Source of the DNA: Eriocheir sinensis
Taxonomy: Eukaryota > Arthropoda > Malacostraca > Decapoda > Varunidae
Direction of reading: 5' to 3'
Length of the DNA stretch: 64,000 nucleotides
Assembly (NCBI RefSeq): GCF_024679095.1
Contig: NC_066562.1
Span: forward strand, 9,870,014 to 9,934,013
Position 1 is the first letter of the stretch; each line of letters opens with the position of its first letter. The notes below the pieces were generated by a model that saw nothing but the letters and a program-made list of their open reading frames with translations, searched no databases and was not told the DNA's origin. Positions 1 through 17,601 of the stretch are shown one piece after another. Made by a program: the position numbers and the translations under genes.

Positions 1-2590
<2,590 letters not shown>

Positions 2591-2979
2591 CAAGTCCCTC
2601 TACCACTCCCTCAACTCCTCTCTCGCTCTCAACTCTCTCTCCCTCAACTCTCTCTCTTCCTCAACTCCTCTCCCTCAGCTGTCTCTCACTCACTCTTAGC
2701 TTTTTCTCATAACTCAGCTGTCTCTCGCTTGCTCTTAACTTTTTCTCATAACTCTCAGCTGTCCTTCACTCACTCTTAAGTCTTCCTCATATCTCTCTCT
2801 CAGCTGTCCCTCACCTACTCTCAGCTCTTCCTCAACTCTCACTTTCCTTTATGAGACTACTACAATGCTCTTTCAACTCTCCCTCAACTCTCAACTCTCC
2901 ATCAACTCTCTCACCTTCGACTACTCTCCTTCAACACTCCCTCAATTCTCCCTCCTAACTCCCCGTCCTCCTCCCGCAG
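2591..2979 (+). repeat. CTCAACTCTCC minisatellite, intron 1 of tubulin copy A
   Basis: Imperfect array of CTCAACTCTCCCT-like units ending at the CCCGCAG acceptor. From about 2848 to 2979 it matches the reverse complement of copy B intron 1 (9809-10270, including a shared TTATGAGACTACT word). Upstream of 2848 the two copies are unrelated. Confidence 0.75.
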
Positions 2980-4762
<1,783 letters not shown>

Positions 4763-4880
4763 GAGGTGCCACGCTCCCCCCCCCCACCCCCACCCCCGGC
4801 TGAGGGCACACCCCCCCTATCGGACCAAAGCTTTATCACAACAATGATCGGCCGCCGCTCAGCCAACGACTCCAGACTCC

Positions 4881-4886
4881 AGTAAA
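4881..4886 (+). promoter_or_regulatory. Possible poly(A) signal AGTAAA, tubulin copy A
   Basis: A weak poly(A) hexamer variant about 120 bases after the stop, followed by a GT-rich stretch (TGTTTGTTT). No AATAAA was found nearby. Confidence 0.35.
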
Positions 4887-4899
4887 CTCTTATCCCCAC

Positions 4900-5340
4900 C
4901 ACCGTGTTTGTTTACTCCCTCCACCTCCTCCACATCCCTTCCACCCACCGCTTTAACGTACTTCCACACCCCCTTCCAACCCCCTTACACATCCACCTGT
5001 TACCTGCCTCGACACCCCCTCCACCCTTCCTTCCACCTTCCTCTCCTACCCCCTCCACCCTGCCACCTGCCCCTTCTATCATACCATACCCTCCACCTCA
5101 CCCTCCTCCACCTGTTACCTTCCTCGACACATCCTCCACCCCTCCTTCCACCTGCCACTGTTACCTTCCCCACCCTAACCCTCCACCTCTTCCCCCTCCA
5201 CCTGTTACCTACCACGACACCCCCTCCCTCCACTCCCCTTCCACCTGCCACTGTTACCTTCCCCACCCTAACCCTCCACCTCTCTTTCCTCCACCTGTTA
5301 CCTCTCCACTCCTCTGATCCACCCTCCACCTCTCCAAGAA
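4900..5340. repeat. C/T-rich minisatellite (CTCCACCTGTTACCT-type)
   Basis: Imperfect units alternating CCACCTGTTACCT and CCACCCTAACCCTCCACCT; nearby copies share long identical stretches (for example around 5150-5190 and 5240-5280). Its Pro-rich ORFs are not considered genes. Confidence 0.7.
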
Positions 5341-5345
5341 GGGAC

Positions 5346-5455
<110 letters not shown>

Positions 5456-5639
5456 AAATACTTTTAAATAAAAAAAAACAGTAATAATAATGATGAGAGC
5501 AAGATAAAAGAAAGCAAAACAAAACCGAACATTGAAAAGAAAAAGAAAGGAAAAGAGAAAAAGAAAAAAAGCAAGAAAAATTAGATGGATGTCGTCTATA
5601 AAATTATCTAGTAGGCCTATTACGGATTTACCACAACCT

Positions 5640-6130
5640 ACAACCAGCCAGTCAACCAGTCAACCATCAACCAGTTAGCCAGTCAACCCTTTTGTCGCCC
5701 AGTTTTCCAGTTAGTCAGTCAGTCAGCCATTTAGTCAATCTACCACTTAGTCAGTTAGCCAGTCACCCAGTCAGCCTGTTAGCCGATCATCCAGTCAGAC
5801 AGTCAGACAGTTAACCAGTCAGCCAGTCACCCAGAGAGCCAGTTTCTTACCCGGTCAGTCAGTTAACCAGGCAGTCATCCAGTCAGCCAGTTAACCAGTC
5901 AGCTAGTTACCCACTCACCCAGTTAGCTAGTCAACCGGTCACCCAGTTAACCAGTCAATCAGTCACACAGTAAGTCAGTCACCCAGTTTGTTACCCGGTC
6001 AGTCAGTCAACCAGCCAGTCAGCCAGTCACCCAGTTAGTCAGTCACACCCCATATACTCATCCTCCCATCCATCCAGCCAGTCAGTCAGCCAGTCAGCCA
6101 CACTCAGTCAGCCACAAAGTCCACTCACCG
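5640..6130. repeat. Degenerate CCAGTCAG/CCAGTTAG minisatellite
   Basis: About 490 bp of 4-bp/8-bp derived units (CCAGTCAGCCAGTTA). It ends next to GGTTCGAATCCCGC at 6132-6145, a tRNA B-box word that may be a SINE remnant. Confidence 0.8.
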
Positions 6131-6281
6131 GTTCGAATCCCGCTCACTCGATGCTCCGAACTCCATCTCGAACTTCTTTTATTTTATTTTATTTATTTAT
6201 TTTTTGCTGAATTTGCTGTTTATTTAATATGTTATTTATTTATTTATTTTGGAGAGATTTTGTTCACCTCGTAACATACAG

Positions 6282-6316
<35 letters not shown>

Positions 6317-6540
6317 TTACATAGATATTCAGACCACACAGACCCTATAGTACAGGCGTGGTGGTCTGTCCTTAAACCTAAATTAAATCATATTAAATTT
6401 AATGTCACTAAGAGGTTGCATTTCTACTTTGAGTGACTATCAAGTTGAAAGAAGTGGCGGTCGAGATGTTTTGTAAATTAATTATCGCATTGCACTGGAC
6501 CACTGAAGGAGGGAGTTTATTCCATTCTCGCACTACAACG

Positions 6541-6893
6541 TTTTTTTTTTTTTTTTTTTTTTTTTTTTACGTGTACGCCTATAGCGCCGGTAGGCTCTCA
6601 TGAGGGGTCTGGATGGTATTCGGCCCCAGCCCGTCATGGCGCAGGCAAGTGTTTATAGTGGAGCCATCTTCTCTTGGCTCATGCTGCCCCCCGGAACTCG
6701 TTCTTGATTCACTTGGACGGTTTCCTCTAGAGTCCGGGTTGATGGGTGGTCTTCAGGACAGCATGAGGGTAGTCTTAGGCCACTCGGCGGTGACTCAAAA
6801 ATCCCAGGTGGTAGCGTGGGATTCGAGCCCGCGTCGTCCATCACGCGGTGAATGTGGGCCCAGCACGCTACCACTCAGCCACCGCCACCGTGA
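6541..6893 (-). mobile_element. tRNA-derived SINE, family 1, copy a
   Basis: Reverse-oriented copy with the poly(A) tail seen as a T run at 6541-6568 and the tRNA-like head at the right end. The B-box-like word reads GGCTCGAATCC on the minus strand and an A-box-like TGGCTGAGTGG lies near 6885. The body matches copy b (7012-7351) along its length, including TGGGATTTTT and AGTGGCCTAAGACTAC. Confidence 0.8.
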
Positions 6894-7011
6894 AGAAAAA
6901 TTTGGTGCAGTCTGAATTTATTTGTTTACACTGAAGGTTTGTGCCATTATTTCTCTTTCGGAACGTGTCATCTATCAAAAACAATTTAGATTTGTCCACA
7001 TTCGTCAAACC

Positions 7012-7351
7012 AGGTGGCTGAGTGGTTAGGGTGCCGGTCCCGCGTTCCGCCGCGTCCTGAATGAGGAGGGTTCGAATCCGCCGCTACCACCTGGGATTTT
7101 TCAGTCACCGCCGAGTGGCCTAAGACTACTCACATGCTGTCCTGAAGACCTCCCATCAACCCGGACTTTAGATGACCTGTTCAAGTGAAATCGAGAATGA
7201 GCTCCGGGGGGGGCAGCATGAACCAAGAATAGATGGCGCCATTATAAACACTTCCCTGCGCCATGACGGACTCGGACCGACCACCAGGCCCCTAAAAGAA
7301 AGCCTACCGGCGCTAGGCCATGATGTAAAAAAAAAAAACACAAAAAAAAAA
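7012..7351 (+). mobile_element. tRNA-derived SINE, family 1, copy b
   Basis: The head begins GGTGGCTGAGTGG (A-box-like) and contains GGTTCGAATCC (B-box) at 7069-7079, so the promoter is that of a class II (Ser/Leu-like) tRNA ancestor. The body is about 250 bp and the tail is A-rich (7326-7351). Inverted relative to copy a, with about 120 bp of LINE sequence between them. Confidence 0.85.
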
Positions 7352-7724
7352 CATTCAATCAGTTTTGCTCGGAGGAGATGTTTCAAGAGAGGACAGCTTA
7401 TGGGAAGAGAGTATTGAGAGCCTTTCGTCGTAGGGGTTGTTGCGCATGGAAGAGATCATCTGTGTTGCCCTGCGTTGCACACCTAATTTAGTAATGTCCT
7501 TTGCGTGGTGGGGAGACCAGAACTGAACTACATATTCTACATGAGGCTTGACTAAACCATTGTACAGTGGAGGCATTACTTCTTTATTCTTATATGAGAA
7601 GTTTCTCTTATTAAAGCCCAGCATTTTCTTCGCTTTGCTTGCCGCGTCAGTGCAGTGCCGAGAGACTTTGAGGTTTGATGCGATTTTTACACTCAGACCC
7701 TTGGCACACTGGACGGTTATGAGT

Positions 7725-7727
<3 letters not shown>

Positions 7728-7789
<62 letters not shown>

Positions 7790-8060
7790 GGGTATCAGCA
7801 TCTCTTCAGGTCGTTATTATTCCCGCCGCGCCGCACGCAGCCATCTGGAGGGTGGGTGGCTGTGTGTCATGCTGAGGGGTGCCTGCTGCTGTGTGTCATG
7901 CTGAGGGGTGTCTGCTGCTGTGCCGTGTGGAGGGGCTGCTTGTTTGTTTCTGCGTTCCCCTCCACCTCACCCCGAACCTCTCTTGGTATTAAGCCTGTCT
8001 GAGTGTCTGTCTGTCTGTCTGTCTATCCATCTCTCACATCAGGACCAAAACAAAAGAAGA
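7728..8060. repeat. (GA)n run and short duplicated words
   Basis: (GA)n at 7728-7786, then a near-duplicate GTGTGTCATGCTGAGGGGTG at about 7860 and 7893, then GTCT repeats near 8005. No gene seen. Confidence 0.7.
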
Positions 8061-8075
8061 GGAGACAAAAAATAG

Positions 8076-8081
8076 TTTATT
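8076..8081 (-). promoter_or_regulatory. Poly(A) signal AATAAA, tubulin copy B
   Basis: TTTATT on the plus strand, about 130 bases beyond the copy B stop codon on its own strand. Confidence 0.7.
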
Positions 8082-8210
8082 CGTCTTTAGGTTCGGATCG
8101 TGTGCTCGGCGCCTAATCAGTGGTTGGGAATACTCCAATTAAAGATAGGTAAAGCTTTTGACCATTGGCAGGGGCGGGGCCGCCCAGCCAGGTGGGGGGG
8201 GGAGACCTTC

Positions 8211-10402
<2,192 letters not shown>

Positions 10403-10567
10403 TTTGTCGGGTACTTGGTTGTCACGAAGACCAAACAAGGAGGAAGCGAGGGACGAGGTCTCACCGGCACACTAACGCACACACGCACACACACCAGCTC
10501 CAGTCGCGTCTAACAATCCGGCGTTAGCGCAGGGCGGGAAGTGAGCTCCAATGCCCGGTGCCCCGCC

Positions 10568-10615
10568 TTATATACTCCGCATGACGTCATCCCCAACTCG
10601 GCCGCTGATTGGCTG
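10568..10615 (-). promoter_or_regulatory. Tubulin B core promoter: CCAAT box, CRE, TATA box
   Basis: Reading the minus strand 5' to 3': CAGCCAATCAG (10615-10605), the palindromic cAMP-response-element word ATGACGTCAT (10590-10581) and TATATAAG (10575-10568). The spacing suits a start site near 10540, giving a 5' UTR of roughly 140 bases before the ATG at 10402. Nothing comparable was found ahead of copy A. Confidence 0.75.
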
Positions 10616-10649
10616 ACGAGAATTAGGAGTCTTTAGGGACTTATATGTA

Positions 10650-11300
10650 AATGTGCGCGTAGGATGAGGGGAAAGGGGGAAGGAGGGGAGTGAGGGGGTA
10701 GGAAAGGGGATGAGGAGAAGGAGGAGGAAGATGATGAGGGGAAGGAAAGAGGGGATGAAAGTGAAAGGAAGCAGAGAGAGAGAGAAAGAGTAGAAGAGAG
10801 GAGAATGAGAATGAGAAGAGAGATGAAGGAGAGAAAGAGAGAAGATAGGAGAGAAAAAGGAGGAAGAAGATAAGGAGAAGGGAAGGGAAGGGGAATGAGG
10901 AAGAAGAGGAAGAGGAGGAGGAGAGGAGGTATAAAGGGATAAGGAAAAGGAGGAAAAAGAAGAGGGGAAGCAAAGAGAAGAAGGAAGAGGAAGAGGAAGA
11001 GGAGGAGGAGGAAGGACAAGTATAGAAAGGAGGAGAATAAGGAAAAGAAGAGAGATGAAGGAGGAGGTGAGGAAGAAGGGAGGAGGAAGATAGAAGGTGG
11101 GAGGAAGGAAGAAAAAATAGAAGGGATTGAACTTGGAGGAGAGGAAAGTGTGGAGGAGGAAGAAGAAGAAGAAGAGGAGGAGGAGGATGAAGGAGTAGTG
11201 GAGGAGTTGAGAAAGGAGAGCAGAGTGAAGGAGGTGATGAAGGGGAGGAAGGGGAGGGAGAGAGGGGAGAGGGAGGGGAAAGGAGGGGAGGAGGGAGGGT
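10650..11300. repeat. Polypurine tract of about 650 bp
   Basis: The plus strand is almost entirely A and G (GGAGGAAGA-type), just upstream of the tubulin B promoter. Its Pro/Ser/Leu-rich minus ORFs are compositional artefacts. Confidence 0.85.
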
Positions 11301-11339
11301 AAGGGCGGGGTCATGATTGTAAGAGGGGTCCGCCCATGC

Positions 11340-11700
11340 CCCCCCCACTCACCCCTCTCTCCCTCCCTCTCCCTTCCTCTCCCTTCTCTTCCTCATTCTT
11401 CCTCCATCTCCTTCTCTCCCTTCCTCATAATCATAATCCCCTCATGTTCTGATTCTCTCCCTTCATAATATATTCTCCCTTCTTCCTCATCTCCTCCTGT
11501 TTTCTCTCCCTTCCTCATCTTCTTAGTAATCTCTCCCTCATGCTCTCATCTCCTCCTCCTCCTTCTTCCTTCTCTACATCCTCCTCTCCTCTCCCTTTCT
11601 CTACCTCTCTCTCCTCCTCTCTTTCTCTCCCTCTCTCTTCCTTTCTCTTTCCTCCTTCTCACATATTCCCCCTTCTCCTTTCTCTACATTCCATCACCCA
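11340..11700. other. C/T-rich DNA, no gene seen
   Basis: Imperfect CTCTCCCTTCCTC repeats; no exon or RNA gene recognised. Confidence 0.6.
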
Positions 11701-11705
11701 CATTC

Positions 11706-12150
11706 GATAAATCTTTGGTAGAGGTTGTTGTGTCAGTGTTTCCATGGGTAGTGTTGTGAGCCTAGTGATAGTTTGACAAGGCTTTGGTAGAGGTTGTTGT
11801 GTTAGTGTTTCCATGGGTAGTGTTGTGAGCCTAGTGATAGTTTGACAAGGCTTTGGTAGAGGTTGTTGTGTTAGTGTGTCCATGGGTAGTGTTGTGAACC
11901 TAGCGATAGTTTGACCAGGCTTCTGGACCATGGACATTTAAAACACTCATCAGAACCCGACGCATCTCCCTTGTGGCCTCGGGAAAAGGTGTCGTAATAG
12001 CCGAAAGCGTCTGAGGAGTGGGCGTAGAGAGAGTGAGGGGGCTCTGGACTTTACTTCGCCCTTTACTTGGCCGGTCCTGCGGCAATCCAGACAGTCCTGT
12101 GGTGGGCGTTGGACCTGCCTCTAGTACGGTTCACGCCATGCAGTCCTTGT
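11706..12150 (-). repeat. 69-bp satellite, about 3 units, plus related flank
   Basis: About three 69-bp units (CTTTGGTAGAGGTTGTTGTG ... TTTCCATGGGTAGTG ... AGTTTGACAAGG) at 11706-11930. A dispersed-repeat flank follows (AACACTCATCAGAACCCGA, GGGAAAAGGTGTCGTAAT) whose relatives occur near 29940 and 45230. The same 69-bp unit is found at 52275 and 60030. Confidence 0.85.
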
Positions 12151-12208
12151 TGAGGCTGATTGTGTCTCTCTGGTTGTTTTTACATCCTTATTTTTTTCTG
12201 GTTTATGC

Positions 12209-12870
<662 letters not shown>

Positions 12871-12871
<1 letters not shown>

Positions 12872-13481
12872 AGAGAGAAAACAGGTAGTAGGTTGATGGG
12901 TAGGGAGGGAGGGAGAGAGGGAGGTAAATAAGTAGATGGGTAATTGGACAGGTACAGTGGTGGTGGTGGTGATGATGATGGTGGTGATGGTGATGATGGT
13001 GGTGATGACTAAAAAGAAACCATATTAGGAAGAATTCGAGTGTCTAGCAATATCAAGGGAAAAAAAGAGGAGAAGAAACAGAAAGAGGAAGAGGAAGAGG
13101 AGAAAGAGTAGGAGGAGGAGGAGGAAGAAGAGATTAGAAAGAGGAGAAGAAAGAAGACAAGGAATAGGAAGAAGAGAAGGAGGAGGAGAAGGAGGGAAAG
13201 AAAGAAGGAAAATAACAGGCAGGCAAAGGTTAGAAAAGTGACAGGTAGAGAAATATAAGTAGAGAGGTAGATTAGTAGACAGGTAAGGCAAGGTTGACAG
13301 GGTAGAACTAGACAGGAGAAAGGAGACAGGTAGAACATTGAACAGGTAGACAGGGAAAGGGTACAGGTAGACAGGTGAACAGACAGCAGGTGAGACGTTA
13401 ATTAAGCAGGTGATTGAGAACGGGTGACAATGGCCTCCAGCGATTAATTACCTGCGTGAAAAACTACTTAGCGTGATAATG

Positions 13482-13537
<56 letters not shown>

Positions 13538-13793
13538 CATATGAGGAAGAGTTTGGGTGTATAGCAAGAAGGAGAAGGAGAAGGAGGAGGAGGAAGAGGA
13601 GGAGGAGGAGAAGGAGAAAAAAGGAGATGTAGGAGGAGAAGAAAGTAAAAAAAAAAAAAGAGAGAAAAGGAAAGGAAAATAAGGAGCTACAAGAGGAGGA
13701 GGAGGAGGAGGAGGAGGAGGAGGAGGAGGAAGGGGGGGCGGGGGAAGTTATCAAAGGGTGGAGTGCCCAACAAGCTGACTCACACACACACAC

Positions 13794-13837
<44 letters not shown>

Positions 13838-13862
13838 CATATATGAAGAAAAGAACGTGAAA

Positions 13863-13907
<45 letters not shown>

Positions 13908-14397
13908 ACCTTCCTGCCCTTCCCTCCCCCCCTCCCTCTCTCTCTCTCTCTCCCTTCCCTCCCTCCCCTTCCCCCCCCTTCCTCTCACCTGCCCGGTATT
14001 GCCATATTAGGGAGGGCGCGTTACCTGCTTGCCCTCGACCCCACACCTGTTCAGCATTCATCTTGTTCTTGTTGTTCTTGTTCTTTTTCCTCTGTTCTTG
14101 TTCTCTTGTTAATGTTTTCTTCTTCTTGTTCTTTTTCTTTTTCTTTTTCTTCTTCTTTTTCTGTTTTCTTTTTCTTTTTCTTCTTCTTTTTCTTCTTCTT
14201 TTTCTTCTTTTTCTTCTTCTTCTTCTTCTTCTGCTTTTTCTTCTTCTTGATCTGCTGTTGTTGTTGTTGTTGTCGTTAATCAGTTTTATTCATTTATCTT
14301 TATTTCATTATTTATTTATTTATTTTTTACGTATATTTTTCTTATTTTCCTACATTCTATTTATTTATTTATTTATTTATTTATTCAGGTTATCTAT

Positions 14398-14444
<47 letters not shown>

Positions 14445-14493
14445 ATTAGATAGAAATCACAGTGTCGTAATAAACCTTAATACACACACACAC

Positions 14494-14538
<45 letters not shown>

Positions 14539-14560
14539 CACACACACAAGGACAGTAAGG
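12871..14560. repeat. Microsatellite and purine/pyrimidine-rich region
   Basis: GAT/GGT trinucleotides near 12955-13005, AGG/GAA-rich DNA 13060-13240, (GT)n 13482-13535, GGA-rich 13570-13740, (CA)n 13781-13836, (GT)n 13863-13908, (CTT)n-rich 14120-14250, (CT)n 14399-14443 and (CA)n 14482-14548. No gene seen. Confidence 0.8.
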
Positions 14561-14932
14561 AAATTTTAAAGGTTATTAGTAAGGAAAAAAATAAAACCGT
14601 GGACCATTTTATTATAGAATGTTAAGATTTTCGAATACAAAGGCAATAAAATAAGATAAGTAATTAGTACGATAACTATATACAAGATAATGATAAGATG
14701 AAGAGAGAAAAAGAAAAAGAAAAAGAAAAGAAAATAAATAAGAAAATGAAGATAAAAAAGCAAAACACAAGAAAAAGGTGGAGGAAGAGGAAGAAAAGGA
14801 AAAGAAAAAGAAGACAAATAATGATAATAATAATAAGAAGAGCGAGAAGATAAAGAAGAGCATATACCGCTACTTTCAGGGCGCTGCGTCGCTACTTTGG
14901 GCTGATTGGCAATGCTGTCATGACCCTCCTGC
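14561..14932. other. AT-rich DNA, no gene seen
   Basis: A-rich with AAAGAAAAAG and ATAATAATA stretches up to the terminal-inverted-repeat element. Confidence 0.5.
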
Positions 14933-15236
14933 TGCCAGATTGTCGTACTCATTCTCTTATATATATACCAACTTCCGACCCAAAAACTGTCCCTTGCCCC
15001 AATAACAAGATTCTTTTATAGTTATCGTCAAAATAGTTAATTCCTGATGTTTCTTGGGAATAGTTAGGCTCTTGAGTGCGACAATTTGGCAACTTCTGAC
15101 CCAAAACTGTGTACGGGGCCCCGATAACTAGATTCATTTATATTTATCGTTAAAATAGTTGATTCCTTATGTTTCTTGGCAATAGTTAGGCGTCAAAAAA
15201 CGGTCAATACGCGGCTCTGAATACGATAATTTGGCA
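14933..15236. mobile_element. MITE-like element with about 20-bp terminal inverted repeats
   Basis: The left end reads TGCCAGATTGTCGTACTCA. The right end reads CTGAATACGATAATTTGGCA, whose reverse complement matches the left end with few changes. Inside are two tandem copies of a unit of about 130-140 bp, each containing CAACTTCYGACCCAAAA, ATAGTTATCGT/ATATTTATCGT and TGTTTCTTGGSAATAGTTAGGC. There is no coding capacity. A related element lies at 28087-28269 and a solo end at 26615. It ends about 180 bp before the PMS2 ATG. No transposase is present, so the class is inferred. Confidence 0.7.
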
Positions 15237-15419
15237 AAGGTGCAGTAGAGGTAAACATTGGCGGGCTTTACAGAAACGGCGCCGCGGGTTGGTCACTTCT
15301 AGGGCATGACACCCCTTGGCACCGCTTGGCACCGCTCCCTGGCACCCCGCAGCTCCAGGGCCTGAGGAGGAGGACGTGAGGCCTGAGTGACACCGAGGAG
15401 AGAGGGAAGAAGACGTGCT

Positions 15420-17061
15420 ATGGCGGGCGGGGACGTGGCCAGCAGGGGTGAGTATGGCCCTTCAGGGTTTACTGCCATACACAGAACCTTCGTATGCCTC
15501 CCCCCCATAAAGGGTATGACATGCATTTATTTCGGTATTGTTCTAGTGTTTGCCCGTACTCACCCCTCGCAACCAAAATTGGGTAGGGGGCCATTGAGAC
15601 TTCGGGGAATGCGGTGGTAAACATGAAATGCGTCGCAAATGCATAGTTTTTGAGTTATGAGGGATTGAAAAATACGCTAGATGTAGGGAAATTACTTACA
15701 ATTACTTAGATGTAGGGAAATTCCTTACAATTACTTAGATGTAGGGAAATTCCTTACAATTACTTAGATGTAGGGAAATTCCTAACAATTACTTAGATGT
15801 AGGGAAATTCCTTACAATTACTTAGATGTAGGGAAATTCCTTACAATTACTTAGATGTAGGGAAATTCCTTACAATTACTTAGATGTAGGGAAATTCCTT
15901 ACAATTACTTAGATGTAGGGAAATTCCTTACAATTACTTAGATGTAGGGAAATTCCTTACAATTACTTAGATGTAGGAAATTCCTACAATTACTTAGATG
16001 TAGGGAAATTCCTTACAATTATAGATGTAGAAATTCCTAACAATTACTTAGATGTAGGAAATTCCTTACAATTACTTAGATGTAGGAAATTCCTTACAAT
16101 TACTTAGATGTAGGAAATTCCTTACAATTACTTAGATGTAGGAAATTCCTTACAATTACTTAGATGTAGGAAATTCCTTACAATTACTTAGATGTGAAAT
16201 TCCTTACAATTACTTAGATGTAGGAAATTCCTTACAATTACTTAGATGTGAAATTCCTTACAATTACTTAGATGTAGGGAAATTCCTAACAATTACTTAG
16301 ATGTAGGGAAATTCCTTACAATTACTTAGATGTAGGGAAATTCCTTACAATTACTTAGATGTAGGGAAATTCCTTACAATTACTTAGATGTAGGGAAATT
16401 CCTTACAATTACTTAGATGTAGGGAAATTCCTTACAATTACTTAGATGTAGGGAAATTCCTTACAATTACTTGGATGTAGGGAAATTTCATACATTCCAG
16501 GGTTTTTTTACAACGTACGGAAACCACGCAAGGTAATTATTGAAAATCACTCCACACCTCGAAAATACGATATTACGCCTCCATATTGTACTGAAGGGCA
16601 TATTATACATACGGCCGATGATGAGCTAGTGCTGATTTAAAATGAGGAGGTAGAGACTGGAGGGTGACTAGGGATTCAGGGAGGGAATTCAACAAAGGAA
16701 CTCCTCGGACACTGAAGGACCTCTTCCTTAGTTCGACCTGGGTCCTAACATGTGCTATTTTGTTCTGGTGCACTCACAAACTTGCTAACCCAGTCAACCT
16801 TTTTTCAACCTTTGGGAATAGTTAATGTGAGAGGCGGAAGGATTTGAGAATACCAACTTAAATATACACCTACCCACAGAGGTATTGGGCCTGGTAGTTG
16901 TCATCATTACTATAGCATTTCTAAAGCATTAATTTGTCACTTTTTTATACCCTCAGAGGTGGAGGAGGGGGAGGAGGGCGCGCCACCCACCACCGAGGCA
17001 GCCAAGGGTATTAAGGCTATCGACAAGACTACTGTTCATCGCATCTGCTCAGGACAGGTGG

Positions 17062-17092
<31 letters not shown>

Positions 17093-17549
17093 AGAAGAGA
17101 AATGAAAAGAAATGAGAGGAGAGAGAAGAGAGGCAAAGGAGAGGAAGAAATAAAGAGAAAGGGAGAGAGAATGAAGATAGGAGAAGGACAGAAAAGAGGC
17201 AGAGGAGAAATAAAGAGAAAAGGAGAGAGAGAATGAAGACAGGAGAAGGATAGGAAAGGAGAGATAAAGAGGAACCTTCCCCCTTCCTTCTCCCTTCCTT
17301 AGCTTCCCCCTCTCTTCTCCCACCTTCCCCCTTCCCCCCTTCATCCAACCCCAGCCCACCCCTAAAAATACCCCATACATCCCTAGGTGGTGCTGACGCT
17401 TGCCACAGCAGTGAAGGAGTTGGTGGAGAACAGCTTGGATGCCGGAGCGACCAGCGTGGATGTGAGGCTGAGGGAAAACGGCGCTGCTCTGCTGGAGGTG
17501 GCGGACAACGGAAAGGGGGTGGAGGAGCATGACTTTGAAGGACTGAGTG

Positions 17550-17601
<52 letters not shown>

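Larger units (their letters stand above)
6310..7735 (-). mobile_element. Decayed non-LTR retrotransposon (LINE) 3' part, split by two SINEs
   Basis: On the minus strand, 7735 to 7352 encodes a typical reverse-transcriptase thumb/C-terminal region: Leu-Lys-Val-Ser, then KKMLGFNKRNF, PPLYNGLVKPHVEY, QFWSPHHAKDI and QRRATQMI. The frame breaks near 7400. The element appears to resume at 7011-6893 and again at 6540-6310, where VVVREWNKLPPSVV resembles the usual C-terminal end of such LINEs, followed by a 3' UTR ending in GTGGTCTGAATATCTATGTAAA. The same 3' end recurs at 44640-44800. The 5' end abuts a (GA)n run. The class (Jockey/CR1-like) is inferred from motif style only. Clearly defective. Confidence 0.75.

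Noticed and set aside
7012..7090. Possible functional tRNA gene (A and B boxes)
   Set aside because: No complete acceptor stem or cloverleaf; the sequence runs on into a SINE body with an A-rich tail and has other copies.
10568..11348. 235-248-codon minus-strand ORFs rich in Pro, Ser and Leu
   Set aside because: They follow from the polypurine tract and overlap the tubulin B promoter; no family resemblance.
15676..16487. Possible CRISPR array (regular 29-bp repeats)
   Set aside because: Units are head-to-tail without spacers, inside a eukaryotic intron, and no cas genes occur.
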